Positions 22,273 through 35,072 of a stretch of 64,000 nucleotides of DNA are shown here, piece after piece. Below the pieces are notes generated by a model that saw only the letters and a program-made list of their open reading frames with translations, was not told where the DNA came from and did not search any database. The DNA comes from Ministeria vibrans ATCC 50519 (Eukaryota > Opisthokonta > Filasterea): assembly GCA_943704425.1 (NCBI GenBank), contig CALSCP010001986.1, positions 40,408 to 104,407 on the forward strand, read 5' to 3'. A program made the translations under genes and the position numbers. Numbering within the stretch: the first letter of the stretch is position 1; every line of letters starts with the position of its first letter.

Positions 22273-25200
22273 CTATTCCGGGATAAAATCCCCCTTGGGT
22301 TTACCCGGTGCAGCGGCGGCGGCATAGGCGGCGCGGTTCTCTTCGGGGAGATCCTCGACCGAGCGAACAATGACCTCGGGAACACCAAACTGAATGGCAA
22401 TGTACTCCTTCGCCTCCTCGTACAGTTGACGTTCGTCAAACGGCAACTTGAGCTCAAAAGCAAGCTCGCCCAGGTCGGCTGCCTCCGTCTTGACCATCTG
22501 CACAAAAGGCATAACTTCCTTCATGTTGGCACCGGCAAGGGCGTCGTTCTTCTTCAGGCGCGCCAGCAGCACGGCATTCTCAGGAATAGCCCCCTCCTTG
22601 AAGTACTCGTGAAGCGTCGACAGCACTCCCTTCTGCCACGCCGGCCACTCCTCCGTCAGCGTCAGCACCACCTTGGCCAGGCGCACCGGTGCCTTGCCCT
22701 TGCCCTTGTTAAGCTTCTTCATCACCGTGTCCAGCACCTTTTTCTGCTGTCCACACATCTTGAGCAGCTAAGAGCACAAAAAAAAAAAAAGTGAAATGAG
22801 AACAAGCGCTGCTGATAAATCACATTATCAATTTGCCATTCTTACCTGCTGTTCTTCGCGGATGGCCATGACATGGTTGGTATCCGACGCAGACGGGTAG
22901 GGTGCGACGGTGACTGAGCTCTCGTGGCCTCGCATGCTCCACAACTTCTCAGCCATGTGTGGGCAGATAGGGCACATGAGCACGGCCTAGAATGTGTGTG
23001 TGTGAGAGAGAGAGTGTGTGTGTGTGTCAAAAAAGCAAGGTTGAAAGACGACAAGGTATTTTGTACCTGCACGTCAAGGAAGCGCTTGACAAGAGCCTGG
23101 TTGAGCGGGGTCGAGCCCAAAAGCATGAGGTAGAGGTCGCGAGCGATGAGCAGCTCAAAGTAGCCGTGCTTGAGAGCGGAGCGGAAAAGCATGCGTTCGT
23201 ACGCGTCACGCGTGAGTGTGATGGCGCGGTCAATGGCGGCGGAAAAGACTCGGTCGGCAAGGGAAACGTCGCTGGGGGCATCGCGCAGCTCTCCCGCCTC
23301 GAGGGCGGCAATGGTCGTCTTGGCCCACTCCCACTGGGTGTACAGACGAAGCACGGCCGCATTGGCCGAGTCCGCACTGAAGTTGGCGTCGTCCACCGTG
23401 TCTCCGGCGTCGGCAAGCGCAAGACGCATTGCGTCCGCTCCGTACTTGTCCAAACCCTGCGCCAGTGACAAGAAGTTGCCTAACGAAGAAACCCAGACGT
23501 ACAAGTCAAAAACTCAGAACATAACAAATGAATAGTGTCCATACCGGTTCGCTTGGACATTTTCTCTCCGTTGATCATCAAGTGACCATTGGCGCGCATT
23601 CCCTTGGGGTACTTGGTGGAGTCTTCAGGCCAGATGGCAACGTGGTTGAACAGCGAGAACGACAGACCTTCACTGTGGTCCAGTTGCGGTATGGCGTACC
23701 ATTGAAATTGCCTCACTGAATAGCGACAACACGCATCTCTAACCTTCTACTGTTCTCCCACGTTGCCTTTCGAGTTTTGGTTTGGTCTCAAAACTTTCCC
23801 CTTGGCACTTAAAAATAATCTTCAATTTTTTAGCATTTTTGTATTTTGTTTCAGTTTTTCTAATGACGGCATGCTTGGAGTTGTCGCTTGGGGCCTTTCC
23901 GGCCACAGGTATGCACTTAAAGAGCGAGAGAAAGCGTGTGGGTCGGGAAGGGCTCTGAATGGGGCGGGGTTTCGTTGCAGCGTCGACCTTGCATGCGACG
24001 GGGTTGCCCTGGGGATGTATTCTGCGCCCAATCGACGAGAGCTCCAATGGGTTCCGACCATCTTCGACTGATGTGTCGTCTGCCATTGCTCGCTGCACTG
24101 GTTGCTTCGCCTACATCAACAGCTTGGCGGTTTTCAGGTTTGCGTGTTTCCATCATCACACATCTCGCCGCTGATCGTTACACTTTTGCAGAGACACTCC
24201 CTCTGCGTCGATATGGACTTGTTGTATTTGTGGTATGGAAAACGCCACGAGCGGGCGATACAAGTAAGGCGCAAAAGTCAAAGGGCGCACGCACTAAATT
24301 GTTGTTGCCTCAGAGACCCCAACAAGTGGCGAGTCCTTTCCGAACTTAAATCCAACACGGTCCGTCTCAATGTCGACGTGAACGCTTACGGCACGTCGTC
24401 CCATCCGCGTGACCATCCTTGCTTTCTTGTCTTTGTCAATCTGGATGGTAAGTGTGTTGTGCTTACTATAGAGATTCGTCTTACGTTGTGCATGTAGGTC
24501 CTCGCGAGTACGTTCAGAAGATACAAACAAGTATTCAAGCGATTCTCGAAGGTACGCACTCTATTTGAGATTTGAGAGCATTCCCTTGTTGTCAACGATG
24601 AATCGAGCATTCTCTTTAAACAACGATGAATTTTTCTTACAAACGCAGCGCTTCCGGCTGGCGCCATGTTTGGCCTTGTGGGTGTGCAGGGTACGACTTT
24701 TCTTTTGTTTAATCTGCGTAGCACGCGCACACACCTGAGGCGCATTGAGCTGTCACTGTTGGCAACGTACACACACAATGGCGACACCCGAATGCCGCTC
24801 GCGGATCTCGTTGCGGTGCGTGAGCTTTTTGTGCTTGTTGACACCACAGTGCGAGCCAACATTGCCATTGCGACCGAGTCACTTGCAACCCTTGCCGAAT
24901 CTGCGGTTGGTGTGCCTCGTCAGGCGGACGAGCGCGAAGACACGTGTGTCAGCGATGCTCTTGATGCGCTTCTTTGCCTCTTTCACTCCAATCGCACACT
25001 CAACATTTGCGGTAAACTCAAGAAAAGAAAAGAAAAGAAAAAAAAAAAAACAATCATCTCGTGTCGGCGCATCAGCGTTCCACGCATGTACGACCCACTC
25101 ATACATGTATGCATATTCAGCCCGCCTGATCGTCTTTACGGGATGTGACACGAGCGACGAGGGAACGCAGTCCCCTCTGCGCCCCACCACATCCTCCTCC

Positions 25201-25444
25201 CCTGCGATGGGTAGTGCCGTCGTGGTCAACATGGCTGCCGTCAGTGCCCCTCCCTCCGACGACCACGCCCCTCTTGCTTCAACTACTGCTACTGCTGCTG
25301 CCACTGCTGCCTCACCTCTACGCTCCCACTCTACGTCATCGTCGTCCGCTCTCGATGCCCGTATTCATGCCTCTGAACAACGCTTTGCCGTTCTCGTACG
25401 TCAATCAGTCTTGTGCAAACGACAACTATCAAAATAATTATTCT

Positions 25445-25480
<36 letters not shown>

Positions 25481-28254
25481 CCGGTTGACGTTCGTACCAC
25501 TGCAACGGACATCAAAGGGATACCAAAAGTTGAATTCGCGTTGCATGGTATCAAGGGCATCGGGGGCAACACCCGAGGCCAAGGCGGCGTCACGGTCGGT
25601 GCCGAGGAAGATGTAGTCGTAGACGGCGTCGGTCATCTGGTCGGCGTTGACGCCAGCCGCATTGCTCGTTGTGCCGCTAAGCACACCGCCTTGAAGCATA
25701 TGCGCGATGGTGTAGTACGCCATGTAAATGGTCGAGTCAGAAAGCGACTCGATCAGCCAGGTAGGGTCCCAGGGAACTCGTGAGCCCAGGCCAAAAGACC
25801 GCGAGCACGCCCACTCATGCAATCCCTTGACCGTCGACTCAAACTGATTGCGCACCACACGTGCATCGTCTGCCTCAAAGCAGTTCATCTTCTCCAGAGC
25901 CTCCAGTGTCTTGGTCTTCCACTCCGCCTGACCGTAGTCCAAGTACCACTGGTCGCACTCGGCCACAACACACTCGTCGCCCGATCGCGAAATGACCTAC
26001 AAAAAAAAGAATGAAAAATTATCATAAATTCGATACAGGGCAGACGGGAGGGATTTTTTTTTTAAAAAAAAACAGTAAAATTACATACCTCTTTCTCTGG
26101 CTCGCGGTAGGAGAGAGCATGGCCGGCATCGATGAGCAACTGGCGCACCTTGGGCTTGGCAATTTCCACGCGCTCGCCCTTGCACTCGCCCACCAGCATT
26201 ACTCCTTTGTAGAATGCCTTGGTGTACACCTCCTCCTTGGCCAACGCTAACTTTACTCCGTCATTCTGACTCTTGACCTAGCAAATGCAAAAAAAGAAGT
26301 GCGTGTTAAGACACACATGTGTTCACGTCCTTCCTTATTGAAATGTATTGTTCCTTACGTCAAACTTTTTGATGGCCACCTCTGCGGCCAGATCGGAGTA
26401 GTCAGTGCCAGCGTCGGCGTCCGGGTAGTCGGGGGTGCGAATGATGGGCACAGGCTCAAAGGGCAACACCATCTCGTCGGTGATGCCGTACTTCTCGCGC
26501 AACGCAGGCTTGTTCTTGAGGTCACGCAGGGCAGCGTAGTCGTCGGGCGAGTCGGACGGCACTGACGTGACAACTCCCGTACCCTTAGACGCCTTGATGG
26601 TGAGCATGGGCAGTGTGTACACGTGATCATAGTGACTGAGTGGCACGGACAGACGAGCGCCCATCACGTCAATGCCCTTGAGCGGCACCAGCAGAGTTGT
26701 CGTGCCCCACTTGCCTGTAGTCTTGTTCACAAACTGGTGCGCCATGTTCTTTGCCGAGCGCTCGGTGCACACAAAAATGCCCAACTCGCCCATATCGTAC
26801 GCGCCGTACGCAAGGTCCGGATGAATCCAGCAGTTGGTTTGGCCATACATAGTCTCGGCACGCAACGTTGCAGCCACAAGGTACACACTGCGCCCGTCCG
26901 CCTCGAGCGACGCCAGTTTCGCCGGAAGTGGCTTGGTCATTTCAATCTTGATCAGGGCGTACTCTTGCGGAACCACACCCTCACCCGTCGCTCTGTCATG
27001 ATCCATACAGGGCTACAAAAAAAACAAAAAGAAATACAAAAAATCAATGAATTGCGTTAATTTTTTTTTTCAACTTGGTACCTGTCCGTCTTTGGGCGAG
27101 TAAATGGTGGGTCGCTTGCCAAACTCAATGCGATGCTCGGCACGCAACTTGTTGAACTGCCAGCGAATGAAGGTGTCGTAAAAGGCATTGATGGGGGTCG
27201 TAACGAAGGAGCGACGCCAGTCCACCTAAAAACATGAAGGGGAAGAGAAACGGTGCGTCAGAGATGTACCATATATATATATATAAACACATACACACAT
27301 ACATACATACATACATACATATACACACCACAAAGACACACACACATGTATACGCAGCACAAAGATACACACACATGCACACACACTCACTCACACACTC
27401 ACAAACTACAATGAAACATACTTTGATTCCCATTCGCTTCAAGTCTGTGATGGCATGAGGAGGGAAGTAGTCGAGCCAGTGGGCCGGGTCGGTGAACTTG
27501 GGAATGTCAGCCTCGTCGATGTCGAGCGACTTGAGAATGTTCCACTGGAAAGGGCAATGACTGTTAATTAATGAGGTGTTCCAACCACCACAGTGGCCTA
27601 CGTTCTCGTTGGTGTTTCTCTCACCTGGAACTTCTCTCCGCCAGTCTTGGCGTCCGTTTTGGCCTTCTTGTCGCCTGCCTTGCCCTTGCCCTTGGCCGCC
27701 GTCGACGGCGTCTTGTCGGCCGCAGCAGCGGCTTCCTTAGCGGCAGCGGCCGCAGCCAAAGCCTCGGCATCGGGAAACACTGGCGGACAGCCATACGTCT
27801 CAATTTCGACGCGGAGCTTGTCGGCGCACGCCTTGATGGGCATGCCCGTCGCATGGAAGCCAAACGGGAAGAGCACTCGCTCGCCCTTGAGACGATGGTA
27901 GCCCGCCGCGAACTCGCACTTGGACAGCGAGAAGGTGTGTCCCAGGTGCAGGCGACCGTTCATGTAGGGGTAGGGGAAGTTGACAAAGTACTTGCCTTCG
28001 TCGGTGCCTGTGCAGCGCCAAAGACGATTTCATCAGTCGCACAGACGAAGATGGTAAAAAAAAAAAAAAAAAAAAAAAAAGACATCAAAGGACTCAGTCG
28101 ATGGACGACGTGAGGTATACGGCTAGGGTGTGTATGGTGTACGCCAAATGGAGTGCATGGCGAGTAGTAAGACAGAGCGAGAGTTGCGGGGAAAGGGCGG
28201 TTATGCGAAACAGAGAATGAGAACAGTTCGCGTGGAGGAAACGCTCAATCAAGG

Positions 28255-28286
<32 letters not shown>

Positions 28287-28512
28287 AGAGAGAGAGAGAA
28301 GAAAGAAGAAGAGATACCGTTGGGAGCTTCAACCTCGAACTGACGCTCTTCTTCCCATCGTTGCTGGACCTCCTGCTCAATGCTTTGCAGGAATCTCCTC
28401 TTCGCCGTCTACAGTGCAGGCGATGAGAAATGCTCCGTGCTTCCGCTCCCACGGCCCGCCACATTAGCACGATCCATGTTAGGCTGACCTTTTTCTCTGC
28501 TTCTTCCGCCAT
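22273..28512 (-). CDS. LARS1: Cytosolic leucyl-tRNA synthetase, interrupted by foreign segment
   Basis: Class I synthetase that charges tRNA-Leu. Right-hand exons: 28489-28512, 28318-28408, 27625-28007 (HIGH motif in [15 protein letters not shown]), 27422-27544, 27082-27225, 26359-27012 (CP1 editing domain; [15 protein letters not shown]), 26089-26277 and 25498-25996, ending [11 protein letters not shown]. Left-hand exons: about 23545-23672 (KMSKR in [12 protein letters not shown]), 23067-23479, 22846-22986 and 22273-22767. All phases agree except across 23673-25497. There the family's SGKDL(I/V)PNH segment is absent and a plus-strand Sec23/24-like gene fragment sits instead. A Lys/Ala insert ([12 protein letters not shown]) after the catalytic domain resembles other eukaryotic cytosolic enzymes. 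The gene is probably whole in the organism; the interruption is discussed in the findings. Confidence 0.92.
23863..25395 (+). CDS. Sec23/Sec24-like protein, 5' part
   Basis: Seven exons (23863-23908, 23981-24137, 24192-24263, 24314-24447, 24498-24551, 24649-25011, 25076-25395), all phase-consistent, give 382 residues ending at a GTACGT donor. Seen: LPWGCILRP, a four-Cys zinc finger ([10 protein letters not shown], then [10 protein letters not shown]), and a trunk/von Willebrand-A-like core ([30 protein letters not shown]). That order is typical of Sec23/Sec24 COPII proteins. The protein lacks the long N terminus of Sec24, so a divergent Sec23-like protein is more likely, for example of the kind joined to circularly permuted Ras domains. 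The remaining trunk, helical and gelsolin parts should follow but the gene stops at a 35-T tract. An in-frame stop at 25435-25437 would give a truncated protein. Confidence 0.7.
25446..25480. repeat. Poly-T tract (35 nt) at a suspect junction
   Basis: An uninterrupted run of 35 T lies between an intron of the Sec23/24-like gene (+) and an intron of the leucyl-tRNA synthetase gene (-). Both genes are incomplete at this point. Confidence 0.9.
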
Positions 28513-28886
28513 GACGAGTACAAATGAATTTTTTGATCAGTATTCTTCAAGTTTCAGTTTTGGAAAGTGAGTTGATGCCACAGGAGAAAGAAAGAACATA
28601 GACTACTGAACGACAAGCTCGCTACTAGGTATACGTGAAACATCACAGTCTACGCTATCCAACACGCCCTGGCGATCGCGCGATCGGACGCCCGGGGGAG
28701 AAGGGCTTTGACGTGATTGAGTGGTCGTTGCGACTTGCCGACTATTGACTATTGACTAAAGACGGGACAGTTGCGTTGTGTCGTCAAGTGGCCTCGTTGC
28801 TCGATTGGTAGACTTGATGGACAGGTGTGATACGATTGCGTCTGGGGGGGCGAGGGCACCGCCGAGTCCATCGTTGTCCGTTGTCC

Positions 28887-28924
<38 letters not shown>

Positions 28925-29482
28925 TTGGATTGTTCTCGACGCCAAACCAACAAAATGAGCACGTGTCGCGGCTGTGGCGAGTATTGAGAGTGGCGTTACC
29001 CACCTAATGGTGTAACAACCCCCTTCCGTGCCCTGTGTGTGCGAATCCGCTCGGATTGAGGCCGTTCTCGCCGTGAACCGTCGACGCCAAGTCGATTTTT
29101 GCGAATTTGTTCGTTCGGCGCCCATTTCTTTCTCTCCCGCTCCTCTCGTCGTTTTTTTTCGTCGCTTCCATGCTGCCGACACTGGTTACACCCTCTGAGT
29201 ATAGATGCCCGCCACTATTTCCCCTTTGACTTTTTTTTTCCGTTTTTTTTTCTTGTCAACTCCCCATCTTGTATTCTCGTGTGGGCGTCCGCTGACGTGC
29301 GAATGCTGCTGCGGATAGATTGTGATTGGTGCAAGTGGCGATGTCGTGGCGTGTCTCTTTCTAGTGTTTCCTTTCTGTGTCTTCTTGGAACATCTCGAGT
29401 ACTTTCGCCTTATTTTTTTGTATTTTTTTTTTCGCATCGTTTCAGACCTCCATCGCCACCTGACTCGGCCGCAGCACCTGAA
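28513..29482. other. Intergenic, divergent LARS1/BET
   Basis: The longest promoter-type interval here (970 bp). It contains a 30-T run (28894-28923), further T runs, and one CACGTG E-box at 28960-28965. An open frame in phase with the BET gene runs back to about 29099 but has no convincing ATG before 29483. No gene is seen. Confidence 0.5.
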
Positions 29483-31580
29483 ATGGCTTCTGAGGAGACT
29501 CCCGTTGTTGCCGTGGCTGAAACTGCGACGGACCAGCCGACAGCAGAGACGACAGAACAGCCGACGGGCGATCTGACTGCCGTCGTTGCTGCCGAGCCAT
29601 CGCCTGCTACTCCTTCCGTTGCCGCTGCCGCCACGACAGAGCCTGTGACAGAAGATGTTGCACCGGTGGCGGAGACAGACGCTGTCGAAACGGACGCCCC
29701 TAGTGCGATTGACTCAGCTGCAGGCGATGCGTCAGCTCCTGTCATTGATGAAGCAGCAGCCGCTGCGGAAGCGCCCATCGTCGACACACCCGCTGTAGAG
29801 GCATCCACCAGCGATGAACCTGTTGCCGATGTGCCCGTCAGTGATGTACCGGTCACCTCGGTACCCGCAACAGAATCTGAAGCGGCGCTGCCACCGCCGC
29901 CGCAGAGCACGGCGATGGACACAGCCGAGGATGTTGACATTGACGTGGACATTGACTCGCATATTGTCGAAGAGGAGGTTGTTATCGATACGATGACGGC
30001 GACCGCGACTGCAACCACAGCCGAAGGCGCTTCTATTGCCGTGTCAGCCTCTTCTACCACCACGACGACCACCACGTCCACGAACCCTGCCACGGCTCCA
30101 ACAACAACGACGTCGACAACAGTGACGACGGACGCGGCAGCGAGTGCAGCGGATGCAAACGTTGCTGCCTTGGAAGCCGTGGCGCGTGCACTGGTCAACG
30201 ACGACGATGACGACGACGACGACGACAATGTCGACATGGTTGATGGCATGGACGATGTGTTTTGCACCGCAGACGCTCTTGTCTCGTCCGCTGTCGCCGC
30301 TTCGAGTGCAACCATGTCTGGTGATGCCGCTAGCTCGGCAGAGCCGAACACCGGCAGTGCATCGAGTGGTTCGGTTGCCCCTACCACCGCCTCCACGACG
30401 ACGATGACGACCAGTACCACGGGGGGTGGTGGCTCGTCGTCACTCCCTAACCTCACGCTTGGCCCTACCGATCTCGACCTTGAGACGAGCAGTGCTGCAC
30501 TGAATGCAGTCGAGGCTGCGTTGAGTGCCCCCTCTGCCACTGCTGCTACTTCTGCTGGTGCTTCGTCGACTGTGAGTGCACCCCAGCCAATTGTGACCAA
30601 TGCTGCTGGCGAACCGATGCAGATTGCGGACGCGGCTCTGCTGCAACGCCACAATCTACAGCCGCCGGTACAGCAAATCAAGAATGCGGGACGACTGACA
30701 AACCGTCTTGAGGCGCTGCAAAAGACCATTGTGCCGACTCTTTGGAAGAACCAGCTGGCCCATTGGTTTAAAGCACCCGTCGTCGCCGAAGGACCCCTCA
30801 TCAACTACCTCAGTGTCATCAAGTACCCCATGGACTTGGCGACACTCAAGACACGCATGCGGGAGCGCGTATACACATCTGCCACTCAGTGCATCAACGA
30901 CTTGCGCGTCATGCTCCTCAATGCGCAAACGTTCAACCCTGCGGGTCACGCGTGCTATGAGGCGGCCGCCAAACTCGGCGAGTTGCTCTCGACCAAGATT
31001 AGGGCCATGGAGCAAAAGTTTCCTGTCGAGACGGAAATCACCGAGTCGCCGCCGGATCGCAAGCGTGTCAACTCTGTTGCTGCGGGTCTTGATCCGCGCA
31101 ACGTGCTGCCTGCTCACGACGATGTCAGCTCGAAAGAGCGTCGCAACTCGTCGCGACCCGTTGCACGACCCAAGCGCGAAATTGAAGACGACCAGCACCT
31201 TGAGGCCGAGAAGCGCAAGCGATCGCGCACCCCTCTCAAGGCGGCTCAACTCAAACACTGCGAAATGGTCATCAAAGAGCTTCTCTCGAACAAGTACCAG
31301 TCGTTCAACATCGCCTTCAAGTACCCCGTCGACTGGCGTCGCCTTAACCTTCACACCTACCCCGAAGTGTGTCCCCACCCCATGGATCTTACGACGATCC
31401 AGACTAAGCTGCGGCGCGCCGAGTATGACGATCCCGAAGAGTTTCGCCACGATCTTCAGCTCATCGCAACCAACTGCCTCCGCTTCAATGCTGGCAATCC
31501 CACCTATGAGGGCTACGCCAAGCAACTGCAGTCAGTCTACATGGGCCTTCTCGCCAGCTTACCCACTGCTGCCTCGCTGA

Positions 31581-31616
<36 letters not shown>

Positions 31617-32257
31617 AACAACTTCAACACACACCTCACCAGCAACACCAACACCACCAACCGACGCAACAACACCACGGCTCGCACCTTGGCATGCAGG
31701 CGTCTCTGGGTGGTCACGCATCGCTCAGTGCCATGACCTCATCACCCTACCTCCCCCCGTCCGTTTACGGTGGCAGCAGCACGCTTGGTGGCTCGACCAC
31801 CCCCGCAGCCTACCCGCCCACCTCGACACCCTTTTATGACCCATCTAAGACGAGCAAGCGCGCCGACAAAAAGAAGAAGAAGAAGAAGAAGAAGAAGCGT
31901 CGTCACTCGTCGGACTCGGACGTGTCGGACTCGGACTCGGACTCGGAAAACGAAGACGACGACTCGGTGCTCGCCCTCAAGCAGAGACTTACCATGCTTA
32001 CGCAAGAACTGGAGCGTGTTGCTCGTGACAAGAGCCAGAAGCACAAGAAGAAGCACAAGAAGGAGAAGAAGAGCAAGAAAGCGCGCGTGGAGAAGGAGGC
32101 GAGTGCAGGCGCAGGTGCCAGCAATAGTAAGAAGCACCGCAAGGGCTCTGTGTCGAGCGGTGTGCCCAGCAACATGCACGCTGCTCACCAGGCCGCTGCA
32201 GCCGCTGCCGCCGCACAGTACAACATGGGTGGTTCAGTGAGCCACTTTCAGCAGCAA

Positions 32258-32292
<35 letters not shown>

Positions 32293-33417
32293 CCTGTATC
32301 AGCAGCAGCAGCAGCAACAACAACAACAACAACAGCTGCAGCAGCAGCAACAATTGCAGCAGCAGATACAGCAGCAACAGCAGGCGGTCGCTGCGGCTGC
32401 TGCCGTGGCCCACGAGCCACCGTCGCGTGTGCCTTTTGCTGACACACGTGCCATGTCGTTTGAAGAGAAGAAGGCGTTGTCGGTGAACATCAATGGCCTA
32501 CACCCGTCGTCTCTTGGCAACGTCGTGGCCATCATCCACAGTCGCGTTCCACACCTCAAAGACGTACGTGTGCAGACTAACGGTTCATCCTTAATTTATT
32601 TTTATTTATCACACATCCTTTTTTTGTTTGCATGGTTTAGTCGCAACCTGATGAGATTGAGATAGACATCGATTCACTTGACGCTGGAACCCTTCGAGAG
32701 GTATATTTTTCCCTTAACGAATACAGAAAGGCCAATATCAAAAGCTAAAATTTTATGTGTATGTGTTTGTTTTTTTCATAGCTTGAGTATTTTGTGACGA
32801 GCGAACTGAAGAAGTCAGGTGTTGTAGTCCAGACGCCTGCGAGCACAGCTGCCGCCGAGGCTGCTGCGAATCGTGCGCCGAAACCGACGGCGGGAGCTGC
32901 CAAGAAACCACCGAGTAAGGCGGAGGGAGAGTGTGGAGGCAGACACATCGGTGGCAGTGTGTATTCATCCTTTTTTTTTTCTTCTGCTTGCGTAGGTCGC
33001 AAACGTCCTGTGAGCGACAGTAGCTCAGACGACAGTGACGACAGTGACAGTAGTGGCAGCGATTCCGGCTCAGGTAGCGACTGAGCGCGTGTTTTGTTTG
33101 GTTCCGCGTGTCATTTTTTGTTTTGTGTGCTATTTGTGTCTTTTGTATGTGTGTGTGTCTGCGTGTAGCGATGGAAATGGTGGTGGATTGTGGAGGATTG
33201 TAAACGCAGGCTAACAATGGCATGTGCGAGTATTGTGAGTGTGTATGTGTGTGTATGTGTGTGACACAAGCACGATGAGGGAGCCGGAAAACGTACCAAA
33301 AAGCAAAAATGGAAAGTCTTACATCCGTCTCCCATTTTTGCGTTTGGGCTTTTTGTTTGCTCATTTTGCCATACTGTGCGACCGCTCCCTCTTTACCACT
33401 CTCACTTTGTTCTATCA

Positions 33418-33473
<56 letters not shown>

Positions 33474-34841
33474 CACATACACATACACATACACACACAC
33501 TCCTCTCTCTTTGTGGATGTGGAGTTGATGCTTATGTGAAGAATCACTCTTTTCCCGTTGTCTCGTTACATTCCTCCTTATGTCTTCCACTTATCCGTCT
33601 CTATTCGTTTGGTTTTATGTTTTGACTTGTAAAATATTGGTTTTCGTTGTTTATTGTGTGTTTTTTTTGTTTGCCTCTGTTGATTTGGTTTCTCTTGCAT
33701 ATACACAAACCTTTTTTATACAACACTTATTTCATTTGATTGGTCGGCGCAGTCTACTTTCACAACAACTGCATCCTTTTTTATGTTGCTACGCGTATGT
33801 GTGCGTATGTGTTGTTGTTGTTGTTGTTGTTGTTGTTTTGTTCGTTTTGGTTGCATTGTGGTCGTTGTGAATGTGTCGTCATCTGATATGTCTTGTCGTG
33901 TGTTCTCCTGTCAAGACGCGCCTCCACCAGTCAAGGCACCGCCCGCCAAACGTGTCAAAAGCGCCCCTTCTGGCCCACCCACCACATCAGCTGCTCAGTC
34001 TAAAGTAGCACCCACAGCCCCACTGACAACCACCACCAATGCCGCACCAGCAGCAGTCGCCACCGCGTCGGCCTCTGCTGCTGCTGTCGGTGCGGCGCTC
34101 AGTGGGCTTGTGATTCCCCCGACTGTCCCCTCAACTCTTGTCAATGGTACTGTCGTTACGCCGCAGCCGGTTGCTGACGACGAAGAAGACGACGTGTTTG
34201 CCAATGTCCTTGCTGATGTTGCTCCTTCGTCCGAGCCCAAAACGGTGAGTGTGTGTAGATGTGCGTCGAATGCAAAGTTGTCGCGATGCGACGATACGCT
34301 CACATGCACGAGCTTTAATAATAATATTAATAATAATATTAATAATAATTATTATCATTATTTACTTCGTGTGTAGGAGGTGGTAGTGTCCAATCCTGGG
34401 GCTTGGTCTGTGATGCCGACGGCGGACAACTCGCCCGACGTGAACTTGCTCGAGTCTAACGCGACGGCTACATCGACTGCGCACAAGGCGGAGGAGGATG
34501 ACGAGGACGACGGCGACAACAGTGAGTTCCAGGAGTTCCGCAAGCGCGCCATGGAGGCGCAGGAGCGTGACAAGGCTCAGAAGGCACTGGAGGAGGAACA
34601 TCGACGACGCGAGGCGGAGCTAGAGGAGCAGCGTCGTCGCGAGGCCGAGGCGCGTCTGGTGGAGAAGGCCAATGAGGCGCAAGCAGAACGAGACCGTGCC
34701 GAGCGTGAGCGTCAGCTGGAGCGCGACCGGGAACGCAAGCGCCGCGAGCAAATTGCCGCTAACGGACGTGACGATGACGACGATGGCTTCCTTGACGGTC
34801 CGGGTGACCTGGACAGTTTCATGCGTGACTTACCCGAATAA
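29483..34841 (+). CDS. BET bromodomain protein with BRD4-type C terminus
   Basis: Six exons (29483-32563, 32641-32700, 32782-32914, 32996-33073, 33916-34244, 34377-34841) give 1,381 residues, close to human BRD4 long form. Order: an Ala/Thr/Glu-rich N terminus of about 400 residues; bromodomain 1 (INYLSVIKYPMDLATLKTRM); bromodomain 2 (VCPHPMDLTTIQTKL) with FNAGNPTYEGYAKQL; Gln/His tracts; a Lys-rich/acidic stretch; an ET domain (MSFEEKKALSVNINGLHPS, SQPDEIEIDIDSLDAGTLRE); and a Ser-Asp-rich SEED-like segment. The last exons carry VVVSNPGAWSVM, a long Glu/Arg coiled region and a terminal LDSFMRDLPE. These resemble BRD4/BRDT's C-terminal motif and P-TEFb-interacting end. BET proteins read acetylated histones to drive transcription elongation. 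Confidence 0.9.
33421..33471. repeat. (CT)n tract in BET intron 4
   Basis: About 25 CT copies lie just after a CTCACTTTGTTCTATCACTT stretch, within the 842-bp intron that separates the SEED-like exon from the C-terminal exons. Confidence 0.85.
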
Positions 34842-35072
34842 TTAGAGAAAAGAAGAAAAAAGGAAGTCAAAAAAATCCCCCCCCCAAAAAGAACAAAGGA
34901 CTCAATCGTAAATAAAGGAATTTCAACACCAAACTCACCCAAGAAAATGCATCACAACCCAGAAAGCACTATAAAACTAAAATTATAATACTGTGACACT
35001 AAAAACTGAAACCGTCATAGTTTTCTTATTTTATACACGTCACGTTGATAATGAATGGTACACAGTGCAGTT

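Noticed and set aside
23863-25437. Complete nested Sec23-like gene ending at the stop 25435-25437
   Set aside because: The frame passes a strong GTACGT donor in the middle of the trunk domain, and most of the Sec23/24 fold is missing.
28960-28965. CACGTG E-box as a target of the MNT-like factor
   Set aside because: A single six-base match in about 970 bp is not evidence of regulation.
29099-29482. N-terminal extension of the BET gene
   Set aside because: No ATG in good context, T-rich UTR-like sequence, and the conserved-style protein starts at 29483.
29410-30804. 464-codon minus-strand ORF opposite the BET N terminus
   Set aside because: It mirrors the Ala/Thr/Asp-rich coding strand; no family signature.
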